A stretch of DNA of 64,000 nucleotides from Aeromonas rivuli (GCF_000820045.1 NZ_CDBJ01000054.1:142940-206939); one strand, 5' to 3'. Counted from the stretch's first letter, positions 1 through 10,223 are shown. Translations and numbers: made by a program. Notes: generated by a model from the letters alone, not told the origin.

Positions 1-2292
1 CCAGCCGCTGGCCGCCAGGGGCAATACCAGCAGGTTGTAACCGATGGACCAGGCGAAGTTCTCCTTGATGATCCTGCGGGTCCGCAGCGCCAGGGTGCGG
101 GCCTCCAGCATGCGGGTGAGATCATCGGCCAACAGGATGGCATCGGCACTGTTTTTCGCCAGATCCGTGCCCCCCGCCATGGCAAAAGAGGCGTGCGCCC
201 CGGCCAGCACGGGGGCGTCGTTGATGCCGTCCCCCACCATGATACTGATGTCACCCCTCGCTTCGCACGCCTTGAGATAAGCCAGCTTGCCATCCGGGGT
301 CACGCCCTTCACCAACTCGTCCACCCCCAGGGTACGTGCCACCTCGTCGGCCTGAGCGGAACCATCGCCGGTGAGTATGGTGGTCTTGAGCCCGGCGGCC
401 TTGAAGGCCTGGATCAGGGCCAGGGCATCCGGGCGCAGGCTGTCTTCCAACAAGAAGCGGGCGAGGGGGCCCTTGTCATCGGCAAGATAAACGCTCAGGC
501 CTGGCACCTCTTCATCCGGTGAAATACCAAGCCAGCGGGCGCTGCCGAGTCGATAGGACTGCCCGGCAATGAGGCCGGCGACGCCGTGGCCGATCACCGG
601 CTGGATGTCGCGAGTGGCGAGCAGTACCTCTCCCGGGGCGCGAAAGGCGCGGGCGATGGGGTGTTCGGATTGGGACTCCAACGCCCGGGCGATGGCCAGG
701 CAGCGAGCCTCATCCTGATTGCCAAGCAGCTGGATGGCGGCGAGGCGCACCTCCCCGGTGGTGAGGGTGCCTGTCTTGTCCATCACCACCCGGTTGGCCC
801 GGGTCAGGATATCGAGCACATGGCCGCGGCGCAGCAATATGCCGGTGCGGGTGAGGTGGGCCGTGGCCGAGGTGAGCGCGGTCGGTGTGGCCAGCGACAA
901 GGCGCAGGGGCAGGTGGCGACCAGGACCGCCAGGGCTATCCAGAAGGCCTGATCCGGTTGATGGAGGTGCCAGTAAGTCCAGACCAGCGCGGCAATGATC
1001 AGCAACACCAGGATGAAGTGGCGGGAGAGGGTATCGGCCAGCTCGGCGATGGCCGGTTTGTCGATGAGTGCCTCATCCTGCAGGCGCATGATCTGGGCGA
1101 TACGAGACTGGGCGATGGGCTGATTGACCCGCACCAGCAGCGGGGCGTCGGTATTGATGGTGCCCGCATAGACGGTGTCGCCACGGCGCTTGCACAGGGG
1201 TAACTGCTCTCCGGTCAGCATGGCCTCGTTCACGTTGGCCTCTCCCTCGACGATGATGCCATCGCCGGGGAGGGTGGCACCGGCCAGCACCCGCACGCTG
1301 TCCCCTACCTTGAGGGTCTTGGCGGCCACCTCATGGTCGCCCTGCTCATCGACCAGGGTTGCCATGATGGGTACCAAACGTGCCAGGTTGGAGCTCGACT
1401 CCGAGGCCTTGCGCCTGGCCCGCAACTCGAGAAATCGGCCGAGCAGCAGGAAGAAGACGAACATGGTGATGGAGTCGTAATAGACCTCACCGGTGTTGAA
1501 GACGGTGGCCCAGATGGAGGCGACGAAGGCACCGATCAGCGCCAGGGATACCGACACATCCATGGAGAGCTGCCCTTGGCGCAGGCTGCGCCAGGCGCCC
1601 AGGTAAAATGGCTGGGCCGAGTAGATCATGATGGGGGTGGAGAGAAGCAGGCTTATCCACTTGAAGTAGATCATGAACTCCTCTTCGACACTGATGAAGA
1701 GATCCATATAGAGGGCTACGGCGCACATCATCACCTGCATGGACCCCAGACCCGCCAATCCCATGCGATAGAGGTAGCTCTTCACCTCGCGGGCATAGAG
1801 GGCTTCTTGTTGATGGGTCTGGAAGGGGTAGGCGCGATAGCCTATCCGGGCGAACCCCTTGAGGATGTCGCTCAGGGAGAGCTGCAAGGGATCCCACTTG
1901 ATGCGGGCCCTGTGGGTGGTGCTGTTGACCACGATGTAGCTCAAGCCATCGAGAGTGTTGAGATGGCGTTCGATGAGCCAGGCACAGGCGGCGCAGCTGA
2001 GCCCTTCGACACTGAGCTGGATCTCCCGCAGCGTCCCGGAGTCGGTGACAAACTCCTGCTGTACCTCGGCCAAGTCATAGTGGCTGAGGGCGGCCAGTTC
2101 GGCGGGGATCAGCTCCCCCTTGGCGCCGGGGGCGGTGCGGTGTTCGTAATAACTGGCGAGGCCGCACTCCATGATGGTCTGGGCCACGGCCTGGCAGCCA
2201 GGGCAGCACATGGGGCGGAGAATGCCTTTTATCTCGAAGGCATACTGGCTGTTGGCAGGTACCGGCTCGCCACAGTGGAAACAGCCCGTCAT
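1..2292 (-). CDS. ccoI: CcoI/FixI copper-transporting P1B-type ATPase (C-terminus cut by window edge)
   Basis: Reading from the ATG at 2292, the frame stays open for 764 codons to base 1, so the gene is intact but its last membrane segment lies outside the window. The N-terminus carries a Cys-rich segment (C4, C7, C29, C30, C33), then a heavy-metal domain with GLSCAACAW near residue 97. The transmembrane metal motif CPC is near 461, the phosphorylation motif DKTGT near 503, and GDGIND near 687. By family it exports or delivers copper for assembly of the cbb3 oxidase encoded just upstream. The start lies two bases after the fixH stop, so the two are co-translated. The long Cys-rich N-terminal extension is typical of the FixI subgroup. 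Confidence 0.95.
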   Translation of the reverse strand, partial: MTGCFHCGEPVPANSQYAFEIKGILRPMCCPGCQAVAQTIMECGLASYYEHRTAPGAKGELIPAELAALSHYDLAEVQQEFVTDSGTLREIQLSVEGLSCAACAWLIERHLNTLDGLSYIVVNSTTHRARIKWDPLQLSLSDILKGFARIGYRAYPFQTHQQEALYAREVKSYLYRMGLAGLGSMQVMMCAVALYMDLFISVEEEFMIYFKWISLLLSTPIMIYSAQPFYLGAWRSLRQGQLSMDVSVSLALIGAFVASIWATVFNTGEVYYDSITMFVFFLLLGRFLELRARRKASESSSNLARLVPIMATLVDEQGDHEVAAKTLKVGDSVRVLAGATLPGDGIIVEGEANVNEAMLTGEQLPLCKRRGDTVYAGTINTDAPLLVRVNQPIAQSRIAQIMRLQDEALIDKPAIAELADTLSRHFILVLLIIAALVWTYWHLHQPDQAFWIALAVLVATCPCALSLATPTALTSATAHLTRTGILLRRGHVLDILTRANRVVMDKTGTLTTGEVRLAAIQLLGNQDEARCLAIARALESQSEHPIARAFRAPGEVLLATRDIQPVIGHGVAGLIAGQSYRLGSARWLGISPDEEVPGLSVYLADDKGPLARFLLEDSLRPDALALIQAFKAAGLKTTILTGDGSAQADEVARTLGVDELVKGVTPDGKLAYLKACEARGDISIMVGDGINDAPVLAGAHASFAMAGGTDLAKNSADAILLADDLTRMLEARTLALRTRRIIKENFAWSIGYNLLVLPLAASGW

Positions 2293-2294
2293 GA

Positions 2295-2783
2295 CTAGCG
2301 TCCCTTGGGATCGAGTTCGACCGGCGCTGCCAGGGGGAAATGTACTGTCTCTTGCAAGCGCCACTCATGGTCGAAGGCATCGACCCGGATATGCCACTTG
2401 CCGGTGAGGGGTTGGTCGAGGTGCAAGCGATAGACGCCGCTGGCATCGCTGGTGAGCAGATAGTCGCTGTCACGACCCGCCAGAGTCGGGTGGAACAGAG
2501 AAAGGCGCAGGGCCTGATTGGGGACCAGATCGCCGCTCACCGGCTTGAGGGTCAGTTCGCTCTCCTGAAGGTTCAACGCGATGTGGACGTTGAGCGCCTC
2601 GGCACGGTCAAACTTGCTGAGATCCTGATTGATCTCTTTCCCTTGCTTGTAATAGTCCTCCGCCACCAGATTGACCCCATCCTTGCTGGCAATGATGGCG
2701 GTGGCAATGCCGGCGACGACGACAGTGGCGGGAAGGGCGATGATGAACCAGGGCCAGAATTGGCGATACCAGGGTTGAGTCAT
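2295..2783 (-). CDS. ccoH: FixH/CcoH-family cbb3 oxidase assembly protein
   Basis: A 162-residue protein with one N-terminal membrane anchor (about residues 10-32, WFIIALPATVVVAGIATAII) followed by the conserved LVAEDYYKQGKEINQDL stretch of the FixH family and a periplasmic beta-rich domain. FixH/CcoH associates with CcoN/CcoP and is required for assembly of cbb3 cytochrome oxidase. It lies between ccoP and ccoI, two bases ahead of ccoI. A strong hairpin separates it from ccoP, so fixH-ccoI may be expressed at a lower level than ccoNOQP. Confidence 0.9.
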   Translation of the reverse strand: MTQPWYRQFWPWFIIALPATVVVAGIATAIIASKDGVNLVAEDYYKQGKEINQDLSKFDRAEALNVHIALNLQESELTLKPVSGDLVPNQALRLSLFHPTLAGRDSDYLLTSDASGVYRLHLDQPLTGKWHIRVDAFDHEWRLQETVHFPLAAPVELDPKGR

Positions 2784-2841
2784 AGTGCTACCGAAACCTA
2801 TGATTAACGAAACTGAGGATTTTTAGACAAAACAAGATAAC

Positions 2842-2869
2842 AAAAAGCCTCGAAGAGTCGAGGCTTTTT
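2842..2869. terminator. Rho-independent terminator between ccoP and fixH
   Basis: A 12-bp perfect stem (AAAAAGCCTCGA / TCGAGGCTTTTT) with a 4-base loop. On the minus strand it follows the ccoP stop and ends in a T run, so it would terminate or attenuate ccoNOQP before fixH. The A/T tails make it symmetrical. Confidence 0.8.
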
Positions 2870-2905
2870 GCTGAGTAATCACGTGTTTATCACATGTTAC
2901 TGCTG

Positions 2906-3892
2906 TTATTGCGCGCTTTCGCCAGTGTGGGACAAACCGTACACATAGGAGGCGAGCAGCTGCACCTTGTCTTCACCCAGGATATCTTTCCAGGCTGGCA
3001 TCACGCCGTGACGACCATGGGTGATGGTCTCCTCGACGACCTGACGGGAACCGCCATAGAGCCAGGTGGTGTTGGTGAGATCCGGGGCGCCAAAGGCGGT
3101 GCCACCCTTGGCATCCGGGCCGTGGCAGGCGGCGCACACTGCGAAGCGTGTCTCCCCTTTCTTGGCTTCCACCATGTCGACCTTGCGACCGGACAGGTTC
3201 AGCACATAGGAGGCCACCTCTTTGACGCCATCCTTGCCCAGGATATCTCCCCAGGCTGCCATGATGCCCTGACGGCCATTCATGATGGTGGTCTTGATGT
3301 CGGACGGCTTGCCGCCCCACTGCCATTCGGCATCGGTCAGGTTCGGGAAGCCGCGACCGCCGCGGGCATCCGAGCCATGGCACTGGGCGCAGTTTTGCAA
3401 GAAGAGGCGTTGACCAACCTTGCGAGCCTCAGGATCGGCGGCTATCTCCTCGATGGCTTTATAGGTCTTGCCATCGGCCTGATAGGCCAACTCCTTGAAC
3501 TTGGCGCCGTAGACGGCATCCGCCTTGGCCAGCTCACGGTCATACTCGACCGCACTGCCATTGCTCTTGGCAGCCTCGGCGGCGGCCTTGCCTTGCGCCA
3601 GGGAGCGGATGTCCTGGTGGGAGCTCTGCCAGCCCAGCAGCCCCTTCCAGTTACCCAGTCCCGGGAAGGCGAGCAGGTAGAGCAGCCCAATCACTATCAT
3701 GAAGAGGAACATGTAGGTCCACCATTTGGGCAGTGGGTTGTTCAGCTCTTCGATGCCGTCGAAGGCGTGGCCCATGGACTGGCCCTCTTCGACACCCATC
3801 TTGTCATTGCGACACCACATGAGCAGCAAGAAGCAGCCCACTATGGTACCCAGTGACACCAAGGTCACAAAAATGCTTAACAGAGTGCTCAT
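2906..3892 (-). CDS. ccoP: cbb3-type cytochrome c oxidase subunit III (CcoP/FixP)
   Basis: A 328-residue membrane-anchored dihaem cytochrome c. Two N-terminal hydrophobic segments (about 4-26 and 58-78) precede two CxxCH haem c sites at residues 168-172 (CAQCH) and 253-257 (CAACH). It relays electrons from soluble cytochrome c or the bc1 complex to CcoO/CcoN in high-affinity respiration. Two N-terminal membrane helices and this length are usual for gammaproteobacterial CcoP. Its ATG overlaps the ccoQ stop by one base (TAATG). Confidence 0.97.
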   Translation of the reverse strand: MSTLLSIFVTLVSLGTIVGCFLLLMWCRNDKMGVEEGQSMGHAFDGIEELNNPLPKWWTYMFLFMIVIGLLYLLAFPGLGNWKGLLGWQSSHQDIRSLAQGKAAAEAAKSNGSAVEYDRELAKADAVYGAKFKELAYQADGKTYKAIEEIAADPEARKVGQRLFLQNCAQCHGSDARGGRGFPNLTDAEWQWGGKPSDIKTTIMNGRQGIMAAWGDILGKDGVKEVASYVLNLSGRKVDMVEAKKGETRFAVCAACHGPDAKGGTAFGAPDLTNTTWLYGGSRQVVEETITHGRHGVMPAWKDILGEDKVQLLASYVYGLSHTGESAQ

Positions 3893-4077
3893 TATTGCTT
3901 CGCTCCTGCGTTCTTGTTATCAGCACTGGGTTGCTCGTCGTCGGCAAAAACCAGGTTGGCGGCCTCGTCAAAGGAGGCTTTGCGGCGCTTGCTGTAAGCC
4001 CAGCCGATGATGCCAAACATCATCAGCATCAGCAGCAGGGTGTAGAGTCCGCGAAAAGTGCCGTAATCCATTTCCAT
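3892..4077 (-). CDS. ccoQ: cbb3 oxidase small subunit CcoQ/FixQ
   Basis: A 61-residue protein with a single membrane helix (LYTLLLMLMMFGIIGWAYS) followed by a basic KRRK stretch, the usual form of CcoQ. It stabilises the cbb3 complex. It sits between ccoO and ccoP as in other ccoNOQP operons, and its stop overlaps the ccoP start. Confidence 0.93.
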   Translation of the reverse strand: MEMDYGTFRGLYTLLLMLMMFGIIGWAYSKRRKASFDEAANLVFADDEQPSADNKNAGAKQ

Positions 4078-4082
4078 ACTCC

Positions 4083-4697
4083 TTATTTCAAGGCATGGCC
4101 CAGTGATTGCAGATAGGCGATCAGGGCATCGAGCTCACTCTTGCCTTTCACCGCGTCCTTGGCACCCTCGATGTCTGCATCCGTATAGGGCACACCGAAG
4201 TGATCCCGGAATAGCGCCAGCTTCTTGCCGGTCAGTTCGCCGCTCAAGACATTGGTTTCAAGCCAGGGGAAACTCGGCATGTTGGACTCGGGGACCACGT
4301 CGCGCGGGTTGATCAGGTGAGCGCGGTGCCAGTCATCGGAGTAACGACCGCCGACCCGGGCCAGATCCGGGCCGGTACGCTTGGAGCCCCACAGGAAGGG
4401 GTGCTCCCAGACGCTCTCTCCGGCGACCGAGTAGTGACCGTAACGCTCGGTCTCGGCGCGGAACGGGCGGATCATCTGGCTGTGACAGACGGTACAGCCT
4501 TCGCGGATGTAAATATCACGACCTTCCATCTGCAGGGCGGTGTAGGCCTTGAGGCCCTCCACCGGCTCATTGGTCTGCTTCTGGAAGAACAGCGGCGTGA
4601 TCTCGACCAGGCCTCCCAGGCTGATGGCAAAGATGATGCCTATCACCAGCATGGGGACGCTTTTTTCAAAGATTTCGTGACGATTATTATTGCTCAT
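4083..4697 (-). CDS. ccoO: cbb3-type cytochrome c oxidase subunit II (CcoO/FixO)
   Basis: A 204-residue monohaem cytochrome c. It has an N-terminal membrane anchor (about residues 16-33) and the haem motif [12 protein letters not shown] in the first half. The RYGHYS and SNMPSFPWL motifs are characteristic of FixO. It accepts electrons from CcoP and passes them to the CcoN binuclear centre. It lies five bases ahead of ccoQ. Confidence 0.97.
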   Translation of the reverse strand: MSNNNRHEIFEKSVPMLVIGIIFAISLGGLVEITPLFFQKQTNEPVEGLKAYTALQMEGRDIYIREGCTVCHSQMIRPFRAETERYGHYSVAGESVWEHPFLWGSKRTGPDLARVGGRYSDDWHRAHLINPRDVVPESNMPSFPWLETNVLSGELTGKKLALFRDHFGVPYTDADIEGAKDAVKGKSELDALIAYLQSLGHALK

Positions 4698-4714
4698 GCT
4701 TTAACCCCTTCAGA

Positions 4715-6139
4715 TCAGGCTGGCTGCGCGATGGGTTCGAGGGAACCCTTGGGCGCAGTAATGGTGCGATAGGCGTTGTAGGCCATCAGCAGCATACCGG
4801 TGACGAAGAAACAGCCACCCAGGAAGCGCACGAAGTAGAAGGGATAGGAAGCCTGCAGTGCCTCCACGAAGCTGTAGGTCAAGGTGCCGTCATCGTTGAC
4901 CGCACGCCACATCAGGCCCTGCATCACGCCGGAAATCCACATGGCGACGATGTAGAGCACGGTGCCGACGGTGGCCAGCCAGAAGTGGATGTTGATCAGG
5001 CGCACGCTGTACATCCGCCCCTGGTCGAACAGGTTAGGGATCAGGTGGTAGACGGCACCGATGGAGATCATGGCAACCCAGCCCAGGGCGCCGGAGTGGA
5101 CGTGGCCTATGGTCCAGTCGGTGTAGTGGGAGAGGGCATTGACGGTCTTGATGGCCATCATGGGGCCTTCGAAGGTGGACATGCCATAGAACGACAGCGA
5201 GACGATCAGGAAACGCAGCACCGGATCGTAACGCAGTTTATGCCAGGCGCCGGACAGGGTCATGATGCCGTTGATCATGCCGCCCCAGGAGGGCACGAAC
5301 AGGATGAGGGACATCACCATCCCCAATGACTGTGCCCAGTCAGGCAGCGCCGTGTAGTGCAGGTGGTGCGGACCGGCCCAGATGTAGAGGGAGATCAGCG
5401 CCCAGAAGTGCACGATGGAGAGGCGGTAGGAGTAGACCGGACGACCGGCCTGCTTGGGCACGAAATAGTACATCATCCCCAGGAAGCCGGCGGTGAGCAG
5501 GAAGCCGACCGCGTTATGGCCATACCACCACTGCACCATGGCATCGGTGGCGCCCGAGTAGACGGAGTAGGACTTCATTCCGCTGACCGGGATCTCCAGG
5601 TTATTGACGATGTGCAGCACGGCCACCGTGATGATGAAGGCGCCGAAGAACCAGTTCGCCACATAGATGTGGGAGGTGGTGCGCTTCATCAGGGTGCCAA
5701 AGAAGACGATGGCGTAAGAGACCCAGACCACGGCGATGGCGATGTCGATGGGCCACTCCAGTTCGGCGTACTCTTTCGAGCTGGTGTACCCCATGGGCAG
5801 GGAGATGGCAGCGGCGATGATGATGGCTTGCCAACCCCAGAACACGAAGCCGACCAAGGGGCCACCAAATAGCCGGGTCTGGCAGGTGCGCTGTGCCACG
5901 TAGAAGGAGGTCGCCATCAGGGCGCTGCAACCGAAGGCGAAGATAACCGCGTTGGTGTGCAGGGGGCGAAGGCGGCTGTAGGTCAGCCAGGGGGTATCGA
6001 AGTTGAGGGCAGGCCAGATAAGTTGGGCTGCAATCAGTACCCCTACCGACATGCCGACAATTCCCCAGACAATAGTCATGACGGTGAACTGACGGACAAC
6101 CTTGTAGTTGTACTCAGGGTGGTTTGTTGTATGGCTCAT
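4715..6139 (-). CDS. ccoN: cbb3-type cytochrome c oxidase subunit I (CcoN/FixN)
   Basis: The catalytic haem-copper subunit (474 residues) with about 12 membrane helices. Recognisable motifs include [13 protein letters not shown] (haem ligand His), [14 protein letters not shown] (Cu-B region) and [12 protein letters not shown]. It reduces O2 to water with high affinity and pumps protons. The frame runs upstream to 6211, but the start is placed at ATG 6139 ([13 protein letters not shown]): that is where CcoN homology begins and a GGAA ribosome-binding sequence precedes it. First gene of ccoNOQP. Confidence 0.96.
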   Translation of the reverse strand: MSHTTNHPEYNYKVVRQFTVMTIVWGIVGMSVGVLIAAQLIWPALNFDTPWLTYSRLRPLHTNAVIFAFGCSALMATSFYVAQRTCQTRLFGGPLVGFVFWGWQAIIIAAAISLPMGYTSSKEYAELEWPIDIAIAVVWVSYAIVFFGTLMKRTTSHIYVANWFFGAFIITVAVLHIVNNLEIPVSGMKSYSVYSGATDAMVQWWYGHNAVGFLLTAGFLGMMYYFVPKQAGRPVYSYRLSIVHFWALISLYIWAGPHHLHYTALPDWAQSLGMVMSLILFVPSWGGMINGIMTLSGAWHKLRYDPVLRFLIVSLSFYGMSTFEGPMMAIKTVNALSHYTDWTIGHVHSGALGWVAMISIGAVYHLIPNLFDQGRMYSVRLINIHFWLATVGTVLYIVAMWISGVMQGLMWRAVNDDGTLTYSFVEALQASYPFYFVRFLGGCFFVTGMLLMAYNAYRTITAPKGSLEPIAQPA

Positions 6140-6229
6140 CGTTGTATTCCGCTTCCGATGCTGCTGTTGTTTGATTTTTGTCCTGTGACAAGGACTGACA
6201 ACTAAATTCATCAGCGACTGCCTTCCGGT

Positions 6230-6245
6230 TGTTAATGTCTGTTAA
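6230..6245. promoter_or_regulatory. Possible ArcA-type direct repeat upstream of ccoN
   Basis: Two TGTTAA hexamers start 10 bases apart, in the 289-base divergent region between ccoN and the plus-strand gene at 6429. Repeats of this kind are the core of ArcA sites, and ccoNOQP is commonly oxygen-regulated. No good FNR palindrome (TTGAT-N4-ATCAA) was found in the region. Motif-based guess only. Confidence 0.25.
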
Positions 6246-6428
6246 CGAAAGGAAAAGCAAAAAGTAGCTAAATGAAAAATTCGATGGGAATGATACTGAA
6301 CCGGCAGGTAAAATAACAGTATAAACAGTGATATATTTGGCTCCGCCCGGAGTCGCATCGTGTCGTTTTTACCATGAGTAAGATCACGAAAATGGCATTT
6401 AAAAGTTAGCTTACAAGGTTGTTTTTTA

Positions 6429-6890
6429 ATGAAAGAGAGACTGACTTCACGCAAATTTGCTCATCTACTCATAGTGATGACCATTTTGCTGGGGCTGATG
6501 GCCTATCGCACCTGGTTTGATGGGGCGCCAGCCGCCTCGGACAGCCAGAAAAATGATCAGATCTGTGATCTGTCCCACAGCCCCTGCCGCGCCACCATCG
6601 CCGATTCGTCGCTGACAGTGTCACTTGAGGACCAACCCATTCACCCCGAACATGACTTCCAGTTGCAACTCAGTGGGGTGGCTTCGGGGGTGACACCCAT
6701 CAAAAGCTGGCTGGAGGGGCAGGAGATGTTCATGGGCCGCATCCCGGTGTTGTTCAGCCAGCAAGGGGAGGGGCAGTGGCAGGCCAGCACGCAGGTGGGG
6801 GCCTGCACCAGCCACCGCATGGTGTGGCTGCTTACCATTGAATGGAGCAATGGCCAGCGCCAGCAGATGGCGCTCTCGGTGACCCGTTAG
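6429..6890 (+). CDS. Membrane-anchored periplasmic protein of unknown function
   Basis: A 153-residue protein transcribed divergently from ccoN. It has an N-terminal uncleaved-looking anchor (about residues 11-26, HLLIVMTILLGLMAYR) and a periplasmic domain with three cysteines: the pair C46/C53 (DLSHSPCRA) and one near residue 123 (VGACTSHRMVW). I do not recognise the family. Its position beside the cbb3 operon suggests a respiratory or envelope role, but nothing in the sequence proves that. Confidence 0.75.
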   Translation: MKERLTSRKFAHLLIVMTILLGLMAYRTWFDGAPAASDSQKNDQICDLSHSPCRATIADSSLTVSLEDQPIHPEHDFQLQLSGVASGVTPIKSWLEGQEMFMGRIPVLFSQQGEGQWQASTQVGACTSHRMVWLLTIEWSNGQRQQMALSVTR

Positions 6891-6975
6891 GGGGAGCTGT
6901 CGCAAATTTAATTTGAATTTTTCAGGCAGGGCGGTACCTTGCTCTGATTATTAAGGGAATCAAGACCATTTCATC

Positions 6976-7434
6976 ATGATTGAAAAACAAAACTTTTATC
7001 GACTGCTCAACCAGCAGGCCCAGGCACTGCTGGAAGGGGAGCCGGATCTTGTCGCCACTCTCGCCAACCTCAGCGCCCTGCTCAATCAGGAACTGACCGA
7101 GATCAACTGGGTCGGTTTTTACCTGTTGCAGGGAGAGACCCTGGTACTGGGGCCCTTCCAGGGCAAGCCCGCCTGTGTACGGATCCCGGTTGGCCGCGGG
7201 GTCTGTGGCACTGCGGTGGCAACAGGCGAGACACAGCTCATCGATGATGTTCATCAATTCGAAGGGCACATTGCCTGCGATGGGGCCAGCAATTCGGAGA
7301 TAGTGATCCCGCTGCGTCGTGAGGGTGTCATCATCGGGGTATTGGATATTGACAGTCCCGTTTTCAACCGTTTTGACCAAATTGACCGGCTTGGACTGGA
7401 AGAAACGGTCAAAATATTGGAACGCCTGCTGTAA
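6976..7434 (+). CDS. msrC: Free methionine-R-sulfoxide reductase (GAF domain)
   Basis: A 152-residue single GAF-domain protein of the YebR/fRMsr family, which reduces free L-methionine-R-sulfoxide using thioredoxin. The three active-site cysteines of the family are visible in FQGKPACVRIPVGRGVC and EGHIACDGASNSEI. The conserved LLNQELTEINWVGFYLL stretch is near residue 57. Directly upstream of proQ-prc, matching the yebR-proQ-prc order known in enterobacteria. Confidence 0.95.
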   Translation: MIEKQNFYRLLNQQAQALLEGEPDLVATLANLSALLNQELTEINWVGFYLLQGETLVLGPFQGKPACVRIPVGRGVCGTAVATGETQLIDDVHQFEGHIACDGASNSEIVIPLRREGVIIGVLDIDSPVFNRFDQIDRLGLEETVKILERLL

Positions 7435-7536
7435 GTTAAGTGCGAGATGGTTCGCAAAAGGTCCCAAGCTCTCTATAATGGGGCCTTTGTTGTGCCCGGG
7501 GTTGCCCGTGCGTTTATATGAAAGCCAAGGTTATAC

Positions 7537-8178
7537 ATGGAAAACACTGAAAAGCTGAAGAACAGTAAAGAGATCGTCGCCTACCTGGTCGAGAAATTCC
7601 CGGCCTGCTTCATCGCAGAAGGAGAGGCCAAGCCACTCAAGATTGGCATCTTCCAGGATCTGGCAGCGCGTCTTGCTGACGACGAGAGGGTCTCCAAGAC
7701 CATGCTGCGCTCTGCTCTGCGTCAATACACTTCCAGCTGGCGTTACCTGCACGGCCTCAAAGCTGGCCAGGCTCGCGTCGACCTCGATGGTAACCCGGGC
7801 GAATTGTTGACCGAAGAGCATATCGAGCACGCCAAGCAAGCGCTGAAAGAGAGCAAAGACAAAGTCTTCGCCAGCCGTCGTGCCAAAGACGACAAGAAAG
7901 AGCCAACCGGCGAGGCCAAGGCCGATGCCAAGCGCGAAGATAAACCCAAGAAGCCTCGTCGTCCTGCTCCGCGCAAGACCGAGACCGCACCTGCCGCTGC
8001 TCCTAAGCAGTATCGTCAGGCCGAGGCGGGTGAGCTGAAAGTTGAGCAAACCGTCAATGTGGTACTGGGTAAGTCTCCTGTCCCGGCGACCATCAAGGAA
8101 ATTACCAAGGATGATGTGCAGGTTCAGCTGCAGACCGGCATGATGCTGCGCGTCAAATTCGAGCATCTGGTTCTCTAA
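7537..8178 (+). CDS. proQ: RNA chaperone ProQ
   Basis: A 213-residue protein. The N-terminal ProQ/FinO RNA-binding domain covers about residues 5-120 ([28 protein letters not shown], given here as the opening of the domain). A Lys/Arg/Ala/Pro-rich linker follows (about 121-160), then a C-terminal Tudor-like domain ([21 protein letters not shown]). ProQ binds structured mRNA 3' ends and many sRNAs. Eight bases separate it from prc, as in E. coli, indicating an operon. Confidence 0.97.
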   Translation: MENTEKLKNSKEIVAYLVEKFPACFIAEGEAKPLKIGIFQDLAARLADDERVSKTMLRSALRQYTSSWRYLHGLKAGQARVDLDGNPGELLTEEHIEHAKQALKESKDKVFASRRAKDDKKEPTGEAKADAKREDKPKKPRRPAPRKTETAPAAAPKQYRQAEAGELKVEQTVNVVLGKSPVPATIKEITKDDVQVQLQTGMMLRVKFEHLVL

Positions 8179-8186
8179 GGAGACAA

Positions 8187-10205
8187 ATGTTGAAGCATGG
8201 CGTAATTCGTTTCTCCCTCGTCGCCTGTAGCCTGGCTATTGCCGGGCTTGCACAGGCCATCGAGCCGGTGCTCAAGGAAAGTGATTTGCCTGTGTTGGCT
8301 CAAGAGAGCCAACATGCTACGGCTAGCAAGCGAATTGCCAATCTGTTTACTCGCTCCCACTACAAGCAGTTCAAGCTGGATGATGCCTTCTCGGAAGTTG
8401 TCTTTGACAAATATCTGGAGAATCTGGATTTCAGTCGCAACCTGTTCTTGGCTTCTGATATTCGCCGGTTTGACAAATACCGCGACGGCTTCGATACCGA
8501 TCTGGAGCGTGGTCGTCTGGCGCCCGCCTACGACATGTTCAATCTCGGTCAGCAGCGGCGCTATGAGCGGTTCGAATACGCCCTCAAACTGCTCGATACC
8601 CCCTTCGATTTCACCCAGAAAGATGAATACATCTTTGACCGGGAAGGGGCGCCCTGGCCCAAGGATGAAGCCGAGCTCAATGAGCTGTGGCGTCAGCGGG
8701 TCAAGTTCGATGCCCTGAGCCTCAAGCTCAGCGGCAAGGAGTGGCCCGAGATCAAGGAGCTGCTTGGCAAGCGTTACAACAACGCCATCAAGCGGATGTC
8801 CCAGACCGAGAGCGAGGACGTGTTCCAGCTGTTCATGAACTCCTTCTCCCGCGCCATCGAGCCTCACACCAGTTATCTCTCCCCGCGCAACGCCGATCGC
8901 TTCAACACCGAGATGAACCTCTCGCTGGAAGGCATTGGTGCCGTGTTGCAGGCGGACGATGACTTCACGGTGATCCGTTCCCTGGTCCCGGGGGGGCCGG
9001 CCGCCAAGTCCAACAACCTCAAGCCTGATGACAAAATCGTCGGCGTGGGTCAGGAAGATGGCAAGGTGGTCGATGTGATTGGCTGGCGTCTCGATGACGT
9101 GGTCGAACTCATCAAGGGTCCCAAGGGTAGCAAGGTGCGCCTCGAGATCCAGCGTGGCAAGGGTGCCAGCGTCAAGACAGAACAGGTCGAGCTGACCCGG
9201 GACAAGGTGCGTCTGGAAGACAGGGCCGCCAAGTCCAAGGTGATCAAGGCCGAGGGCAAGAAGATAGGGGTACTCGAGATCCCGAGCTTCTATGTCAACC
9301 TGCACGATGATGTCATCAAGGAGCTGGCCAGCCTCAACAAGCAGAAAGTGGACGGCCTGGTGGTGGATCTGCGCAGCAACGGCGGCGGTGCCCTCACCGA
9401 AGCCTCTGCCCTGAGCGGTCTCTTCTTCGCCAGCGGTCCCGTGGTACAGATCCGCGATCACATGGGTCGCATCTCGGTCAATGGCGATGATGATGGTCAA
9501 GTCTACTACGGCGGCCCCATGTCGGTGCTGATCGACAGGTACAGTGCCTCGGCCTCCGAGATCTTTGCCGCTGCCATGCAAGATTACGGCCGTGCCCTGA
9601 TCCTGGGGGAGAACTCGTTCGGCAAGGGCACTGTGCAGCAGCATCGCAGCCTGGCCAAGGTGTATGACTTCTACGATCATCCCCTGGGTCACGTGCAGTA
9701 CACCATCGCCAAGTTCTACCGCATCGATGGCGGCAGCACCCAGAACAAGGGTGTCGCCCCGGACATCAGCTTCCCGACCCCGGTCACCCCGGAAGAGACG
9801 GGGGAGAGCCGTGAGTTCCACGCCCTGCCTTGGGACAAGATAGCCTCGGCGGACTACCAGAAGATAGGTAGCTTCACCAGCTTGTTGCCCAAGTTGGCGG
9901 CGGCACACCAGGCGCGGATCGAGACAGATCCGGAGTTCGCCTACGTGTTGCAGGACATCAAGGAGTATCGCGCCGAGAAGGACAAGAAATCCCTCTCCCT
10001 GAACGAAGCGGATCGCCGCGCCGAGCAGGACAAGCAAGATGCACTGGCCTTGTTGCGGGCCAACGAGCGCCTGGCGCGGATGGGCAAGCCTGCCATCAAG
10101 AGCCTGGACGAGTTGCCCACCGATTTTGAGGCGCCGGATGAGTTCTTGCTTGAGTCTGCCAATATCACGGCAGACCTGGTCAAGATGGAGCCAAAACGCG
10201 GTTAG
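8187..10205 (+). CDS. prc: Tail-specific (C-terminal processing) protease Prc
   Basis: A 672-residue periplasmic S41 serine protease with a signal peptide ending near residue 24 (AIAGLAQA). A PDZ domain (about 235-330) precedes the S41 catalytic domain. The catalytic Ser lies in RYSASASEIFAAAM near residue 452 and the Lys in NSFGKGTVQQ near 477. Prc trims or degrades periplasmic proteins with nonpolar C-termini and controls cell-wall hydrolases with its adaptor NlpI. Close to the usual 680-residue length. Coupled to proQ. Confidence 0.97.
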   Translation: MLKHGVIRFSLVACSLAIAGLAQAIEPVLKESDLPVLAQESQHATASKRIANLFTRSHYKQFKLDDAFSEVVFDKYLENLDFSRNLFLASDIRRFDKYRDGFDTDLERGRLAPAYDMFNLGQQRRYERFEYALKLLDTPFDFTQKDEYIFDREGAPWPKDEAELNELWRQRVKFDALSLKLSGKEWPEIKELLGKRYNNAIKRMSQTESEDVFQLFMNSFSRAIEPHTSYLSPRNADRFNTEMNLSLEGIGAVLQADDDFTVIRSLVPGGPAAKSNNLKPDDKIVGVGQEDGKVVDVIGWRLDDVVELIKGPKGSKVRLEIQRGKGASVKTEQVELTRDKVRLEDRAAKSKVIKAEGKKIGVLEIPSFYVNLHDDVIKELASLNKQKVDGLVVDLRSNGGGALTEASALSGLFFASGPVVQIRDHMGRISVNGDDDGQVYYGGPMSVLIDRYSASASEIFAAAMQDYGRALILGENSFGKGTVQQHRSLAKVYDFYDHPLGHVQYTIAKFYRIDGGSTQNKGVAPDISFPTPVTPEETGESREFHALPWDKIASADYQKIGSFTSLLPKLAAAHQARIETDPEFAYVLQDIKEYRAEKDKKSLSLNEADRRAEQDKQDALALLRANERLARMGKPAIKSLDELPTDFEAPDEFLLESANITADLVKMEPKRG

Positions 10206-10223
10206 TGACCCATAGCTATAACG

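Noticed and set aside
6140..6428. FNR box upstream of ccoN
   Set aside because: Expected for a cbb3 operon, but no TTGAT-N4-ATCAA match with at most two mismatches was found; only the weaker ArcA-like repeat is reported.
8175..10037. 620-codon open frame on the minus strand
   Set aside because: Antisense shadow of prc, which has clear S41 protease motifs.
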